Below are positions 46,804 through 55,636 of a stretch of 64,000 bases of DNA, piece after piece (positions within the stretch are counted from its first letter, which is position 1; each line of letters begins with the position of its first letter). The stretch comes from CAWBOV01 sp963790525. GTDB taxonomy: Bacteria > Actinomycetota > Actinomycetes > Mycobacteriales > Jatrophihabitantaceae. A program made the translations under genes and the position numbers. The stretch is taken from assembly GCA_963790525.1 (NCBI GenBank), contig CAWBOV010000002.1, forward strand, positions 248,001 through 312,000, written 5' to 3'. Below the pieces are notes generated by a model that was not told where the DNA came from, ran no database searches, and worked only from the letters and a program-made list of their open reading frames with translations.

Positions 46804-47352
46804 TCAGTGGACGGTGCCGTCGTTGGTGACTCGCCAGATCGTGGCTCCTCCGTCGCCGAGCCCGAACAGGTGCGACGTCAGCGTGAGGGTGGTGCGCCCC
46901 TCACGAAGGACCTGGTCTCCGGTGCCGGGAAAGATCAGTTCCGAACCTGGCGAGAGGCGGCGCTGGGGCGCGCCGGGGAGATCGACGCTCACCGTACTGC
47001 CGGCGAGCCCGTGGAAGTCGGTCATGTTGACGACGCCCAGACGCTGCATGGGACCGACCGACACACACGTGGGGTGAACCCCGTCCGGATAGAAATAGAT
47101 CAGCACCGTCGTGCGGGGCAGTGGACGTTCCGGGCCGCACCAGCCCAGGCTGGTCTGGAATCCAACTCTGCGAGCACTGGCGGTCTGACTCCGGGTCGGC
47201 CGCACCGAGGCAGTGGCGCGGGCCGATGAAGACGAGCCGGCCGTGGCGCCCGCCATGAGCGCAGTTGAGCTGTGCGAGGAGTGCTGCGACGACGTGCACG
47301 CCGTGAGAACTACAGCGAGCAGGCAGACTAGGACGAGTCGGTACCGCGGCAT
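46804..47352 (-). CDS. Lipoprotein
   Basis: ATG at 47352 starts MPRYRLVLVCLLAVVLTAC, lipobox LTAC. A Ser/Thr/Ala-rich linker is followed by LGWCGPERPLPRTTVLIYFYPDG and SVGPMQRLGVVNM, LFGLGDGGATIWRVTND. About 182 residues. Not recognised. It converges with the lipoprotein at 45790. Confidence 0.7.
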   Translation of the reverse strand: MPRYRLVLVCLLAVVLTACTSSQHSSHSSTALMAGATAGSSSSARATASVRPTRSQTASARRVGFQTSLGWCGPERPLPRTTVLIYFYPDGVHPTCVSVGPMQRLGVVNMTDFHGLAGSTVSVDLPGAPQRRLSPGSELIFPGTGDQVLREGRTTLTLTSHLFGLGDGGATIWRVTNDGTVH

Positions 47353-47439
47353 GATGCCTCCCGACCGAGTTGACACTGGTGAACGCGGAGCCATTGCAGT
47401 GTTCCTGAGAACGATGGTCCGGTTCAGCAGAAGGGTGGC

Positions 47440-47811
47440 ATGTCAGTGGCGAAGCGCGTCGGCGGTTCTGTCGTCGTCGTGAGCCTGGGCGCCTGGCTCG
47501 TCCTCGCGGTCCTCTACGCCGCTCACCTGATCGCCAGGCACGCGCTCGGTGATCTGGGCTGTGAGGACCCGACGGGGTCGTCCAACTATGGGACTGCGAC
47601 CTGGCAGTGGTGGACCCCCGGCACGCGGTGCAGCTACAACGCCGCCGACCTGAGCTACCTGCAGCCGGGTCTTCTCGTCACTCACCACGTCGATGCCCCC
47701 GGCCTGTGGAGCGGGCTCGTGGTCGCGTTCTTGGTCGTGTGGCCGATCGCCACGGCGTCGCCGCTGTTCGCGCGGCGAGGTCGCAATCGGCAACAGCCGA
47801 ATAGCGCTTGA
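47440..47811 (+). CDS. Two-helix membrane protein with cysteine loop
   Basis: 123 residues: helices VVVVSLGAWLVLAVLYAAHLI and GLWSGLVVAFLVVWPIATA with an extracytoplasmic loop of about 60 residues between, carrying two cysteines (LGCEDPTGSS, TRCSYNAADL). Unknown. Confidence 0.65.
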   Translation: MSVAKRVGGSVVVVSLGAWLVLAVLYAAHLIARHALGDLGCEDPTGSSNYGTATWQWWTPGTRCSYNAADLSYLQPGLLVTHHVDAPGLWSGLVVAFLVVWPIATASPLFARRGRNRQQPNSA

Positions 47812-47944
47812 TCATTAGGAGTTCTGCGTCTTTCGAAGCCGCGGTGGGTCAGTGTCGTTACGTGATTGATCCCGCAGTGCTGGGATCCCGGACCTAGGCT
47901 GCTGCCACTGGAGGCAGTCGATGGTGGGTGGGGGTGCCGCGGTG

Positions 47945-48547
47945 ATGCACGCTGCTTGCCGATCGAGAGTGCGGTGGTCGGCCGCGCCGCTGGTCGCTGT
48001 CGTCGCGGTCGGGGCGCTGCTGCTGTCGGGGTGCCTTCACGCCGTCCCGGACTTCAGGGCCCGCTCGCCGCAGGTCCGTGTGACGTTGGCGGGAGGTTGC
48101 CCAGCATCGGTCGATCCCCGTGCCGATGCGAGCAACGACAAATCGGGTCTGACGAAATCCCTCGTGCCGCGCGGGCTGTTACCGGTCGGGGGCATCATCT
48201 GCAGCTACCGGAGCGCGTTGCTGCCGAACTATCCCCCGGTTCCGCTGGTTCGGAGCGTCGCACTGAGCCAAGCTCGGGCGACCACTCTGGCCGCCACCAT
48301 CGCCGCCATCTCGCTGAAGCGGGCCGGCGGGACGACGAGCTGCCCGAACGCGGACACCCACACGGCCAACATCATCGTGCTGAGCTACGACGGCGGGCGC
48401 CCGGACGTGGACGTCTGGCACGACGCCGTGGGCTGTCAGAGCGTCGACAACGGATTCGTGATCGGCTACCAGGTCGGCAGTCCGAGCTTCGGGGCATTCC
48501 AACGGGCGCTCGGCGCAGTCCTTTCCGCGTCAACGGTCACCCACTGA
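47945..48547 (+). CDS. Lipoprotein, paralogue of the one at 49634
   Basis: ATG at 47945; signal PLVAVVAVGALLLSGC with lipobox LSGC. Four cysteines at GGCPASVDP, IICSYRS, TSCPNAD and VGCQSVDNG. The pattern CP...LVPRGLLPVGGIICSYRS...LS...ATTLAATIA...C...IIVLSYDGG matches the protein at 49634 (CPSSYPAA...LVPIEPPRSAVVCAYLGG...VSDGLSRLASEL...WC...YLLLLDYGH). About 200 residues. Role unknown. Confidence 0.7.
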   Translation: MHAACRSRVRWSAAPLVAVVAVGALLLSGCLHAVPDFRARSPQVRVTLAGGCPASVDPRADASNDKSGLTKSLVPRGLLPVGGIICSYRSALLPNYPPVPLVRSVALSQARATTLAATIAAISLKRAGGTTSCPNADTHTANIIVLSYDGGRPDVDVWHDAVGCQSVDNGFVIGYQVGSPSFGAFQRALGAVLSASTVTH

Positions 48548-48550
48548 GAG

Positions 48551-48587
48551 CGATCGCCTCGCGCCGGGTCTCGGCGCGAGGCGATCG
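48551..48587. terminator. Strong hairpin between convergent genes
   Basis: CGATCGCCTCGCGCCG pairs perfectly over 16 bp with CGGCGCGAGGCGATCG around a 5-base loop, between the end of the lipoprotein (48547) and that of the minus gene (48622). Likely bidirectional. Confidence 0.9.
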
Positions 48588-48621
48588 GTCTGACGCTCGG
48601 CGCTGGCCGAGGCGGTACTAC

Positions 48622-49290
48622 CTACTTGGAGTAGAAGTAGAGGAACAGGTTGGTCGGGATCGGGCCGACGATGTTGGGGTTCTTGTGCGCGATCTGGTTG
48701 AGCAGGTACCCGGTGGACTTGTGCGCCGCGAGGTCGTCGAAGGTCGCCTTGCTGGTGACGCCGACAACGATCACGTCCCACCACTCGACCTCCCCGTTGT
48801 TCAGGGTGGTGAGGAAGTGGTCATGTCCCGGGGTGACGAAGTTCTTCAACGCCGCGGTCAACTGCGCAGCGGTGAGTTGCGGGTAGAGCGGCTTCAGCGC
48901 CGGCTCCAGGCGAGTCAGGTCCATGGCGGCCGGGTGGTCGATACAGGTCAGCTTGTTGGGGCAGTCGATCATCGCGCCAGGCTGGTTGAAGCCCAGGGGA
49001 ACAGTGATGTACAGCGGGTCGAAGTTCGCCGCCGGTGCGTGGTTGTACTTCTGGCCCGCCTCGCAGCCTGACGACGACGACGACTTGACCGACGTGTCGC
49101 AGAAGAATCCGCGCGTGTAGGTGAAGTTCACGGTCCGGCCGGCGTAGTAACCCTGCGTCATGCCGAAACCGTTCATGCCTTGATGTCCCGCCGTCGAGGC
49201 GACCGCCACGCCCACACCGCCGGCCACCACGACGGCAACCGCTGCGGCGCCCAACAACTTGGTCCGCAGCGACATGTTCCGAAGTCCCAT
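48622..49290 (-). CDS. Secreted/membrane-anchored hypothetical protein
   Basis: ATG at 49290: MGLRNMSLRTKLLGAAAVAVVVAGGVGVAVA forms a signal or anchor. The mature part shows TYTRGFFCDTSVKSSSSSGCEAG, MIDCPNKLTCIDHPAAMDL, NGEVEWWDVIVVGV and ends FLYFYSK. Four cysteines in the first half. A family of actinobacterial exoproteins has this composition, but no function is known to me. Confidence 0.7.
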   Translation of the reverse strand: MGLRNMSLRTKLLGAAAVAVVVAGGVGVAVASTAGHQGMNGFGMTQGYYAGRTVNFTYTRGFFCDTSVKSSSSSGCEAGQKYNHAPAANFDPLYITVPLGFNQPGAMIDCPNKLTCIDHPAAMDLTRLEPALKPLYPQLTAAQLTAALKNFVTPGHDHFLTTLNNGEVEWWDVIVVGVTSKATFDDLAAHKSTGYLLNQIAHKNPNIVGPIPTNLFLYFYSK

Positions 49291-49633
49291 GGGATTCCTT
49301 CCATCCGCGCCGCCCGATATGGCCGGCGTCATGCGGACCGTAACTCCGGTGGAACCGTCGCGCGCGCTGAAACCGAATATATGTACGCAGCATGTATCAG
49401 GCGGCGAGAGCGGAAAATAACCGAGCTATTCGGACGGGGCTGAGGAGCTACCGCTAGTTCGGAACAGCATCATTTTCGGTTCACTTTGTGCGTGAAGATT
49501 CGCCCTCTGCGCCAGGTCCGAGAGGAGCGAACAGGTCGCTCGGGTCGCGGTCCGCGCGGTTGCCTCGGATATTCGGTGGCGGGAACTGCAACCGATCGGG
49601 GAGCTCAGCACATCTAGTTCGGTGGGAGGCAGT

Positions 49634-50628
49634 GTGAGCGTTGATGACGTGTTCGCCGATCCGTTGCACACGTCAGCGGATGCGGCCGCCGTGCCCCGGG
49701 GGCCGCGGTGGCGGGCGCTGCCTGCCCTACTCGCGGCGGCGTGCGTGATCGCTGTCGCGACCGTCGCTGTCCTGGCGAGGGCCGGCGGTCACGGCGCCGT
49801 CACCGGGGCGCCGAACGAGGTGTCGTGTCCGTCGTCCTATCCGGCGGCCGCTGACATGGCTGCCCACTCTGTCGGTTCGGACGCGTCGCAGCGTCTGGTG
49901 CCGATCGAGCCGCCGCGTTCGGCCGTCGTGTGCGCCTATCTCGGTGGCGGTCGCGGGCTCAGTGGCACGCGCACTGTGTCCGATGGCCTGAGCCGCCTGG
50001 CGAGCGAGCTGACGTGGGAGCCGCCTGCACCGCCGGCAGGGAGCTGGTGTGCGACCTATGCGGCTACCACGGACGGGGACAACTACCTGCTGCTGCTCGA
50101 CTACGGGCATGCCACCCAGTGCGGTTGCCGTTGCAGGCAATCACTGCGCGGGGAGCACCAACGGACGGTTCACGACCGACACCAATCTCCGTAGCGAAGC
50201 CGCGCGCAGCTACACCTCCGGGACCTGGCCGGCGCCCACGCCGCCCGCGACTGCCTGTACTCCATCCGACGGGCGGCTCGGGCAGCAGACACACATGGTG
50301 CCGCCAGGAGCGACGACGCTCACGATCTGCAGTACCACCCAGACGTCGACAGGAAGGGCGAAGCAGAGCTACACACTGATCACGAAGCCAGTTCGATGCC
50401 CTTGTCGGTGATCTCAACGCGCTCAGGACTCGGTCTTCGACGAATGCCTGCGCCGGGAACGCACGAGGCGGCGTGCTGCCCGCGTACACGCTGATCTTCG
50501 GATACCCGGTCGGACCGAGTGTCAGCGTCCGCGTGACCGGTCTCTGCACACCTGGCGTCGACAACGGAAATCTCCAGGCCAACGCCGACTCGGCAATCAC
50601 CACCGCGATCAGCCACCTCCTCGGCTGA
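49634..50628 (+). CDS. Membrane-anchored paralogue of the 47945 lipoprotein, two frame breaks
   Basis: The product begins SVDDVFADPLHTSADAAAV, has one helix ALLAAACVIAVATVAVLARAG, then domain one with CPSSYPAAADM, AVVCAYLGGGRG, SWCATYAATTD. Near 50105 the frame changes (VAVAGNHCAGSTNGRFTTDTN follows) and again near 50395, after which DALVGDLNALRTRSSTNACAGN, LPAYTLIFGYPVGPSVSVRV and a final CTPGVDNGN...SHLLG read to the stop at 50628. I therefore call one gene of about 330 residues with two tandem domains. The start codon is uncertain: GTG at 49634 or an earlier one. Confidence 0.6.
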
Positions 50629-50684
50629 CGCGAAGGCTGTTTACGAGAGCTCAGGGAGGCAGTCCGGTCTGCCAGAATCGTGCT

Positions 50685-51005
50685 ATGGCTGACCGGGTGA
50701 TGTTCGTACACCTCAAGACCGGTCATCGCGGCGACAGCGGACCGAGCTGGATCAGTATGGTGAGCTTCAGCAAGACGTGGAGTACCGCGCACTGGCACGG
50801 GCACACGCTTGCGAGATCACAACGTGTCATCAGCGGCAACTTCTACGACGTGGACAGCGGCGAGGAGTATTGGCTCTCAGGTCCGAAACGAGACCGTACG
50901 GACACGCGGTACAGCAACGCCCAACCCACGGTCGACGCGGATGTCGCCGAGATCTACGAAGCCTTCTTGCGCGGTGCATCACTGCCAGGCCGCGAGAACG
51001 GCTGA
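50685..51005 (+). CDS. Conserved hypothetical protein, 106 residues
   Basis: MADRVMFVHLKTGHRGDSGP, then WISMVSFSKTWSTAHWHGHTL, NFYDVDSGEEYWLSGPKRDR, a compact strand-rich protein without signal peptide. Similar proteins are widespread in actinomycetes as hypotheticals, in my memory, with the same YDVDxGEEYWxSGP motif. Function unknown. Confidence 0.75.
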   Translation: MADRVMFVHLKTGHRGDSGPSWISMVSFSKTWSTAHWHGHTLARSQRVISGNFYDVDSGEEYWLSGPKRDRTDTRYSNAQPTVDADVAEIYEAFLRGASLPGRENG

Positions 51006-51125
51006 TCAGCGGGCGCGGGTTGCTCAAGGCCCGCCCAGTCGACATGTCGCCTACGAGCGCAGACGTGCCGAACAGTGGACACCGTCGCGCGCCGCGAAGC
51101 TGGTCGGAAGTGCGATAGTTCGAGG

Positions 51126-51506
51126 ATGGTGGACGAAAAAGCAATTCGATGGTTCAGCGTCCGATGCGTCTACCGGACGAAGGCAGCAGGCGCAGCGACC
51201 GCGGACGCAGCTTACGAGGAACGCGTCACCCTTTGGCGCGCCGCCTCTGCAGACCACGCCATCGAACTCGCCGAGGCTGAAGCGAAGGAATACGCAACTC
51301 GGATCGCCGGGTCGGCTGATGCTTATCTCGACTTCGCCCAGTCCTACGAACTGTCCGATGAGCCTGGCGACGGCGCGGAGATCTTCTCGCTCATCAGGGA
51401 AAGCGCGCTCGCACCAACCAAGTACCTCGATACGTTCTTCGACACCGGCGACGAAGCACAGCAGATCCTGAAGGGCGCTATCGGCACGACTCAACCGGAC
51501 GACTAA
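51126..51506 (+). CDS. DUF4288 family protein
   Basis: ATG at 51126, preceded by a CGAGG site. WFSVRCVYRTKA, YEERVTLWRAASADHAIELAEAEAKEYA and SLIRESALAPTKYLDTFFDTGDEAQ carry the DUF4288 pattern over the whole 126 residues. Cytoplasmic, of unknown function; in other genomes such proteins may be immunity proteins of contact systems, but nothing here supports that directly. Confidence 0.8.
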   Translation: MVDEKAIRWFSVRCVYRTKAAGAATADAAYEERVTLWRAASADHAIELAEAEAKEYATRIAGSADAYLDFAQSYELSDEPGDGAEIFSLIRESALAPTKYLDTFFDTGDEAQQILKGAIGTTQPDD

Positions 51507-51600
51507 CCGTGTGCGTATGCAGCGACGCTCGCGGTCATGCCGGGGCGAGCAGCTGAGCACTTGTGCGGCGCGCGTAGTGCTCCGTAGCGTGCTGCCAGAC

Positions 51601-51984
51601 ATGATCAGTCGATGGCGAACGGCAGCGGCGACAGGTGCGACCGTCTCGGTCGCACTTACCGTCCTATCGGGTTGCTCGGCATGGCCACCGTCCATGGGGG
51701 AGCTGCAGGGCACCCTGGCCGCCGTCGGAGGTCCAGCGCCCGGCCTATCGCTACCGTTGCCAGGCTCGGTGCGGATCGTGAACACGCGAACCCACGCATC
51801 CCGAATCGTCCCGGTGAGCAGCGACGGTCAGTACTCCGTAGCGATCTCCCCAGGCACCTACACCATCGTCGGACGAAGCCCGCTGTACGGCGGCGGCACG
51901 GGCTTCTACTGCGAGGCCGCGGGCCCAGCGGTGGTCACAGCAGACCGAGTCACTGCCACAGGCGTCTACTGCCAGATGTCCTGA
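51601..51984 (+). CDS. Lipoprotein with carboxypeptidase-regulatory-like domain
   Basis: ATG at 51601; signal AAATGATVSVALTVLSGC, lipobox LSGC. The mature part has GELQGTLAAVGG, LPGSVRIVNTRTHAS, VSSDGQYSVAISPGTYTIVGRSP and cysteines at GFYCEAAG and GVYCQMS. Same strand order and PGxY motif as the lipoproteins at 45370 and 55210. About 127 residues. Confidence 0.78.
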   Translation: MISRWRTAAATGATVSVALTVLSGCSAWPPSMGELQGTLAAVGGPAPGLSLPLPGSVRIVNTRTHASRIVPVSSDGQYSVAISPGTYTIVGRSPLYGGGTGFYCEAAGPAVVTADRVTATGVYCQMS

Positions 51985-52078
51985 CGCCGCCGACACACCG
52001 CGTCCCGCTCAAGCGCTCATGCCACTGGCCGGGACCACGCGGGCGGCGCCACACCGGCGCAGCTGATGCGACTGGAAT

Positions 52079-52285
52079 TCACGCCTGAGGCGTGGACTCT
52101 CGCCGGTCATAGCGTGCAATCAGCGGCGCGGTTCCAACGAGGATGATTCCGACGACCGAGAAATAGAAATTGTACTGAGAATTCACGTCGCACCACTGCA
52201 ACACAAGCGCGATGAGTGCCAGCGCGATTCCAATACCGCTCAACAGGAGCGAACGCCTCGACGGCGGGAGCGGCAGCGGTCTCAT
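52079..52285 (-). CDS. Small two-helix membrane protein
   Basis: 68 residues: basic start MRPLPLPPSRRS, two helices LLLSGIGIALALIALVLQWC and FYFSVVGIILVGTAPLIA, and a charged tail ARYDRRES. Composition supports a real gene. Unknown. Confidence 0.5.
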   Translation of the reverse strand: MRPLPLPPSRRSLLLSGIGIALALIALVLQWCDVNSQYNFYFSVVGIILVGTAPLIARYDRRESTPQA

Positions 52286-52368
52286 GGCGGCGAGCGTATC
52301 CGCTCATCGCTCCGGCGCACCCGCACTCAGCCACCTGACCGGGGCCCGGCCCTGCACGGAGAACCTTT

Positions 52369-52902
52369 CTATTCTGCTTCGGACCAGCCGCGAGCGATCC
52401 GATCGGCGAAATACGCCGCGAGTTCCTTGCGGGTCATGGCGTGCTCGGCGACGAAGTCTCGCGCGCCGAATCTCGCCAGGCGCTGTCGCACCGCGTCAGG
52501 GACGTCAAGGCCGAGCCAGACGCCGGCCAGCGCGCGGGCGAACAGCGGTTCGCGCCGAGCAGTCGTCTCGATCTCGTCCAGCAGGCGCAGACCGTGGCCC
52601 GAGTGCGAGATGAGATCCTCCAGCGGACCCGCACCGACCCAGCCGAGCGTTTCGGCGTCACCCTGAGTCGCCCGAACCAGCCCCAGAAGTGCCTCGATGG
52701 CCCATGGGGTGCCGTCCTCGGTCATGCTGTGCGCGAACTCGCAGGCCGAATCGGCAGTGCCCGCACGCCACTCCGCCAGCCAGGCCACAGCCCACGCCCC
52801 GACCGTTGGCCACACCGCAAGGGACGTGTCGTCCCACGAGTCGTAGCTCTCGCATGAGCCATCGGCGTGCAGCCTGGCCTGGATCTCTCCCACCGCGCTC
52901 AC
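52369..52902 (-). CDS. Hypothetical protein with DUF6869-like core
   Basis: 177 residues. AWAVAWLAEWRAG, TPWAIEALLGLVRATQGD and VGAGPLEDLISHSGHGLRLLDEIE match the GPLEDLL motif of this soluble helical family. No catalytic residues known. Divergent from the GNAT gene. Confidence 0.65.
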   Translation of the reverse strand: MSAVGEIQARLHADGSCESYDSWDDTSLAVWPTVGAWAVAWLAEWRAGTADSACEFAHSMTEDGTPWAIEALLGLVRATQGDAETLGWVGAGPLEDLISHSGHGLRLLDEIETTARREPLFARALAGVWLGLDVPDAVRQRLARFGARDFVAEHAMTRKELAAYFADRIARGWSEAE

Positions 52903-52942
52903 TATCCCAGAGGTCGCTCACGCACTCGGTATCGTTGGAGAG

Positions 52943-53431
52943 GTGGAGATTCGGCGGTGCAGCGCCGCGGATCTTGTCCACCTGCGCCGGCGCTGGCCAT
53001 CGGTGGACGACGTCCACGGTGCTCACTTCGAGGAGCAGCGTGATGGTCGGGCGACCTACCTCGTCGCCTGGCGCGAGGACCAGCCGCTCGGCTCGGCGCT
53101 CGTCCACTGGGCAGGCCCGATCGGGGTGAATGCACGAGCGGCGTTTCCGACGTGCGTCGAGATAAACCACCTCCAGGTGCGGCCCGCGGAGCGTGGAGCC
53201 GGTGTCGGGACCGGCCTGATCCGCGCCGCCGAGGAATTGGCGGCCGTCCACGGACGCCGTCGGGTTGCCCTCGCCGTCGGGGTCGGCAACGCCCGAGCAG
53301 CACGTCTGTACGAACGGCTCGGCTACAGCCCGACAGGAACGATCGACGTCAACGAGTACGACTGGACCGACGCCGACGGGCGCACGCATCACGAGGTGGA
53401 GACCGACGAGCTTCTCGTCAAGTCCCTGTGA
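52943..53431 (+). CDS. GNAT-family N-acetyltransferase
   Basis: 162 residues; the acetyl-CoA loop is LQVRPAERGAGVGTGLIRAAEELA (Q/RxxGxG/A motif), followed by ALAVGVGNARAARLYERLGYSPTG, the standard motif B. GTG start at 52943. The substrate is unknown. Confidence 0.93.
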   Translation: MEIRRCSAADLVHLRRRWPSVDDVHGAHFEEQRDGRATYLVAWREDQPLGSALVHWAGPIGVNARAAFPTCVEINHLQVRPAERGAGVGTGLIRAAEELAAVHGRRRVALAVGVGNARAARLYERLGYSPTGTIDVNEYDWTDADGRTHHEVETDELLVKSL

Positions 53432-53507
53432 CGGGATCAGCCCATCGAGATGTTCGGACACTCCGCCGGGCCCACCCGCACAGTTGCGCGCGCGCAGAAC
53501 CTTCCGC

Positions 53508-54281
53508 TCACGCAGGTGATGCGGTGAGCACGACCGGCCCATCGGCGGTGACCGCGATCGTGTGTTCGAAGTGCGCGCCGCGTGAGCCGTCTGTGCTTCG
53601 CAGCGTCCATCCGTCGTCGTCGAAGCGGTAGGCGTCCAGGCCGCCGGCGAGGAACCACGGTTCGATCGCGATCGTGAGGCCGGGTTGCAGCCGAAGCCCG
53701 CGACCGGCTCGGCCGTCGTTGGGAATGTGCGGGTTCTCGTGCATCGTCCGACCGACGCCATGGCCGCCGAAGTCGGTGTGCAAGCCCAGGCCGGCAGCGC
53801 GGGCGACCTGTCCGATGGCTGCGGAGATGTCGCTGAGATGGGCTCCGGGCTGGGCCGCCGCGATGCCGACGTCGAGCGCGTGGCGCGTGCGGTCGATCAG
53901 CCGGGCGTCGGCAGGGCTCGTGTGGCCGACGCAGAAGGAGATCGCGGCATCGCCCGTCCAGCCATCGAGGGTCGCGCCGCAGTCGACGCTGAGCAGGTCA
54001 CCGTCGCGCAACCGGTACTTGGTCGGGAGCCCGTGCAGCACCGCATCGTTCACCGACAGGCACACGACTCCGGGGAACGGGCTGCCGCCGAAGGACGGGT
54101 GGTAGCCGAGGAACGGGGACGTCGCCCCGCTCTCGTCGAGGACGCCGCGGGCCACCTGGTCGAGCGCATCCAGTCGTGTCCCGACATGGGCTGCGGATTC
54201 GACCGCGGCGAGCGCCCGAGCGACGACCGCTCCGGCCGCGGCCATCGCCTCGATCTCACCGGGAGTCTTGAGTTCGACCAT
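53508..54281 (-). CDS. map: Methionine aminopeptidase type I
   Basis: ATG at 54281 gives 257 residues. All ligands are present: Asp100 (VDCGA), Asp111 (WTGDAA), His174 (GGHGVG), Glu207 (IEPWF), Glu239 (FEHTIAV), plus the catalytic His83 (VLHGLP). No N-terminal zinc extension. It removes initiator methionine. The copy lies away from secY/adk, so it is probably an additional map; the last residues (VLTASPA) are normal. Confidence 0.95.
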   Translation of the reverse strand: MVELKTPGEIEAMAAAGAVVARALAAVESAAHVGTRLDALDQVARGVLDESGATSPFLGYHPSFGGSPFPGVVCLSVNDAVLHGLPTKYRLRDGDLLSVDCGATLDGWTGDAAISFCVGHTSPADARLIDRTRHALDVGIAAAQPGAHLSDISAAIGQVARAAGLGLHTDFGGHGVGRTMHENPHIPNDGRAGRGLRLQPGLTIAIEPWFLAGGLDAYRFDDDGWTLRSTDGSRGAHFEHTIAVTADGPVVLTASPA

Positions 54282-54440
54282 GCTGCGCTTCCTGACTAGG
54301 CATACGAGGCTGTTGAGTGGCCGGATACGACTATCCCGGTTTGTCACGGCGGATCAGGTGGATCTGTTGCAAGCGCCGGACTGGCATCCCGATCTCACCT
54401 GGACCTCACGCGGGGTCTAGCTGTCACCGCTGCCGCGGCG

Positions 54441-55046
54441 TCAGCTGATCCGCCGGTAACGGATGTGCGTGGTCAGCGGCGAGTGCAGCACCTCGGCAGG
54501 CTCGAAGCTGAACTCCTCGATGCCGTCGAAGATGCGCTCCCCCGAACCGAGCAGGACCGGCGCGATGTCGAGGGTGAGCTCGTCGATCACGCCTGCCTGC
54601 AGCGCCTGCCGTACCGTCGACGCCCCGCCGGCGATGTCCACGCCGTCGTTCCCGGCGGCTGCACACGCGGCGCTGTAGGCCGCGTCGAATCCGTCCGTGA
54701 TGAAGTGGAAGGTCGTCCCGCCCTCCATCTCGATCGGATCCCGCGGGTGATGGGTCAGCACGAACACCGGCGCGTGATACGGCGGTTCGGGACCCCACCA
54801 GCCGGTCCAGTCCCCGTCCCAGTCGCCGCGGATCGGGCCGAACATGTTCCGTCCCATCACGTACGCACCCCGCGGACGCATGAGCCAGCTCGTCGCGACC
54901 TGGTCGGCCTCGGTCGCGCGCGGGTCGCCGATGTGCCAGCCGTGCAGTTCCCGACCGCGTGTGCCCAGTGGGTTGTCCAGGCGCTGGTCCGGTCCGGCGA
55001 CGAAGCCGTCGAGCGAGATCGACATGTGACAGGTGGTGTCCGGCAC
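54441..55046 (-). CDS. Dihydrofolate reductase-like protein (RibD C-terminal family)
   Basis: MSISLDGFVAGPDQ, YVMGRNMFGPI, VFVLTHHPRDP, HFITDGFDAAY, DGVDIAGGASTVRQALQAGVIDELTLDIAPVLLGSGERIFDG fit the NADPH-dependent YyaP/RibD-C reductase family, 201 residues. Substrate unknown. Confidence 0.92.
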   Translation of the reverse strand: MPDTTCHMSISLDGFVAGPDQRLDNPLGTRGRELHGWHIGDPRATEADQVATSWLMRPRGAYVMGRNMFGPIRGDWDGDWTGWWGPEPPYHAPVFVLTHHPRDPIEMEGGTTFHFITDGFDAAYSAACAAAGNDGVDIAGGASTVRQALQAGVIDELTLDIAPVLLGSGERIFDGIEEFSFEPAEVLHSPLTTHIRYRRIS

Positions 55047-55209
55047 GAGGAGCTCCCCAGTGATCGCGACCTACAGGTGATCGTGCGGACGATAACAGTG
55101 GCTCGGCCGGTGCCGCAGTGATCCGAGCGTCCGGATGAGCAGACGCCGGCCAGAGAAAACGTCGGCGGGCTATGGCACCTGAGCAGCGCTGAGGTCCACA
55201 CTCGACGAC

Positions 55210-55590
55210 ATGACAGTCCGCGCGCGCTCAGCTGACGTGATCGTGGCCGTGTCGGGCGTGGCCGCGACCTGCGTGGTCGCCCTGACCGGCTGCAGCGGCA
55301 GCACACCGAGGCCCGCGCCGTCGCTGGTCTCCCAGCACGTCGTGATCCAAGGAACCGCACAACCGTGCTTGGGACTGACTGCTCCTCGGGCGGGGTTCTC
55401 GGCACCGGTCGTGTTGAAACGAGGATCGGTGGTCGTGGCGACGCAGGAGGTACTCCGTCCCTTCCACTTCCGGTTCGTCGTTGCACCGGGTGACTACACG
55501 GTCGTCGGGCTGAACGACCTGCCCGTGCGAGTCCATGCCGGCGCCGGCTCGACCGCCACCGTCGCGACGGCACACAACGCGTGCGACTGA
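55210..55590 (+). CDS. Small lipoprotein of the regulatory-like group
   Basis: Signal VAVSGVAATCVVALTGC, lipobox LTGC. The mature region has VIQGTAQPCLGL, FSAPVVLKRGSVVVATQEV, FVVAPGDYTVVGLNDLPVRVHAG and a final NACD. PGDYTV and two cysteines are shared with the lipoproteins at 45370 and 51601. It lies just downstream of the DHFR-like start on the opposite strand and converges with the anti-sigma-like gene. Confidence 0.72.
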   Translation: MTVRARSADVIVAVSGVAATCVVALTGCSGSTPRPAPSLVSQHVVIQGTAQPCLGLTAPRAGFSAPVVLKRGSVVVATQEVLRPFHFRFVVAPGDYTVVGLNDLPVRVHAGAGSTATVATAHNACD

Positions 55591-55636
55591 CTCCACCCGA
55601 GTGCGCGCCGTATGCAACGCTACGTGCGAATTCTCA

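Noticed and set aside
47866..49071. 401-residue plus-strand frame
   Set aside because: Crosses the strong terminator at 48551-48587 and overlaps better-supported genes on both strands; composition is shadow-like.
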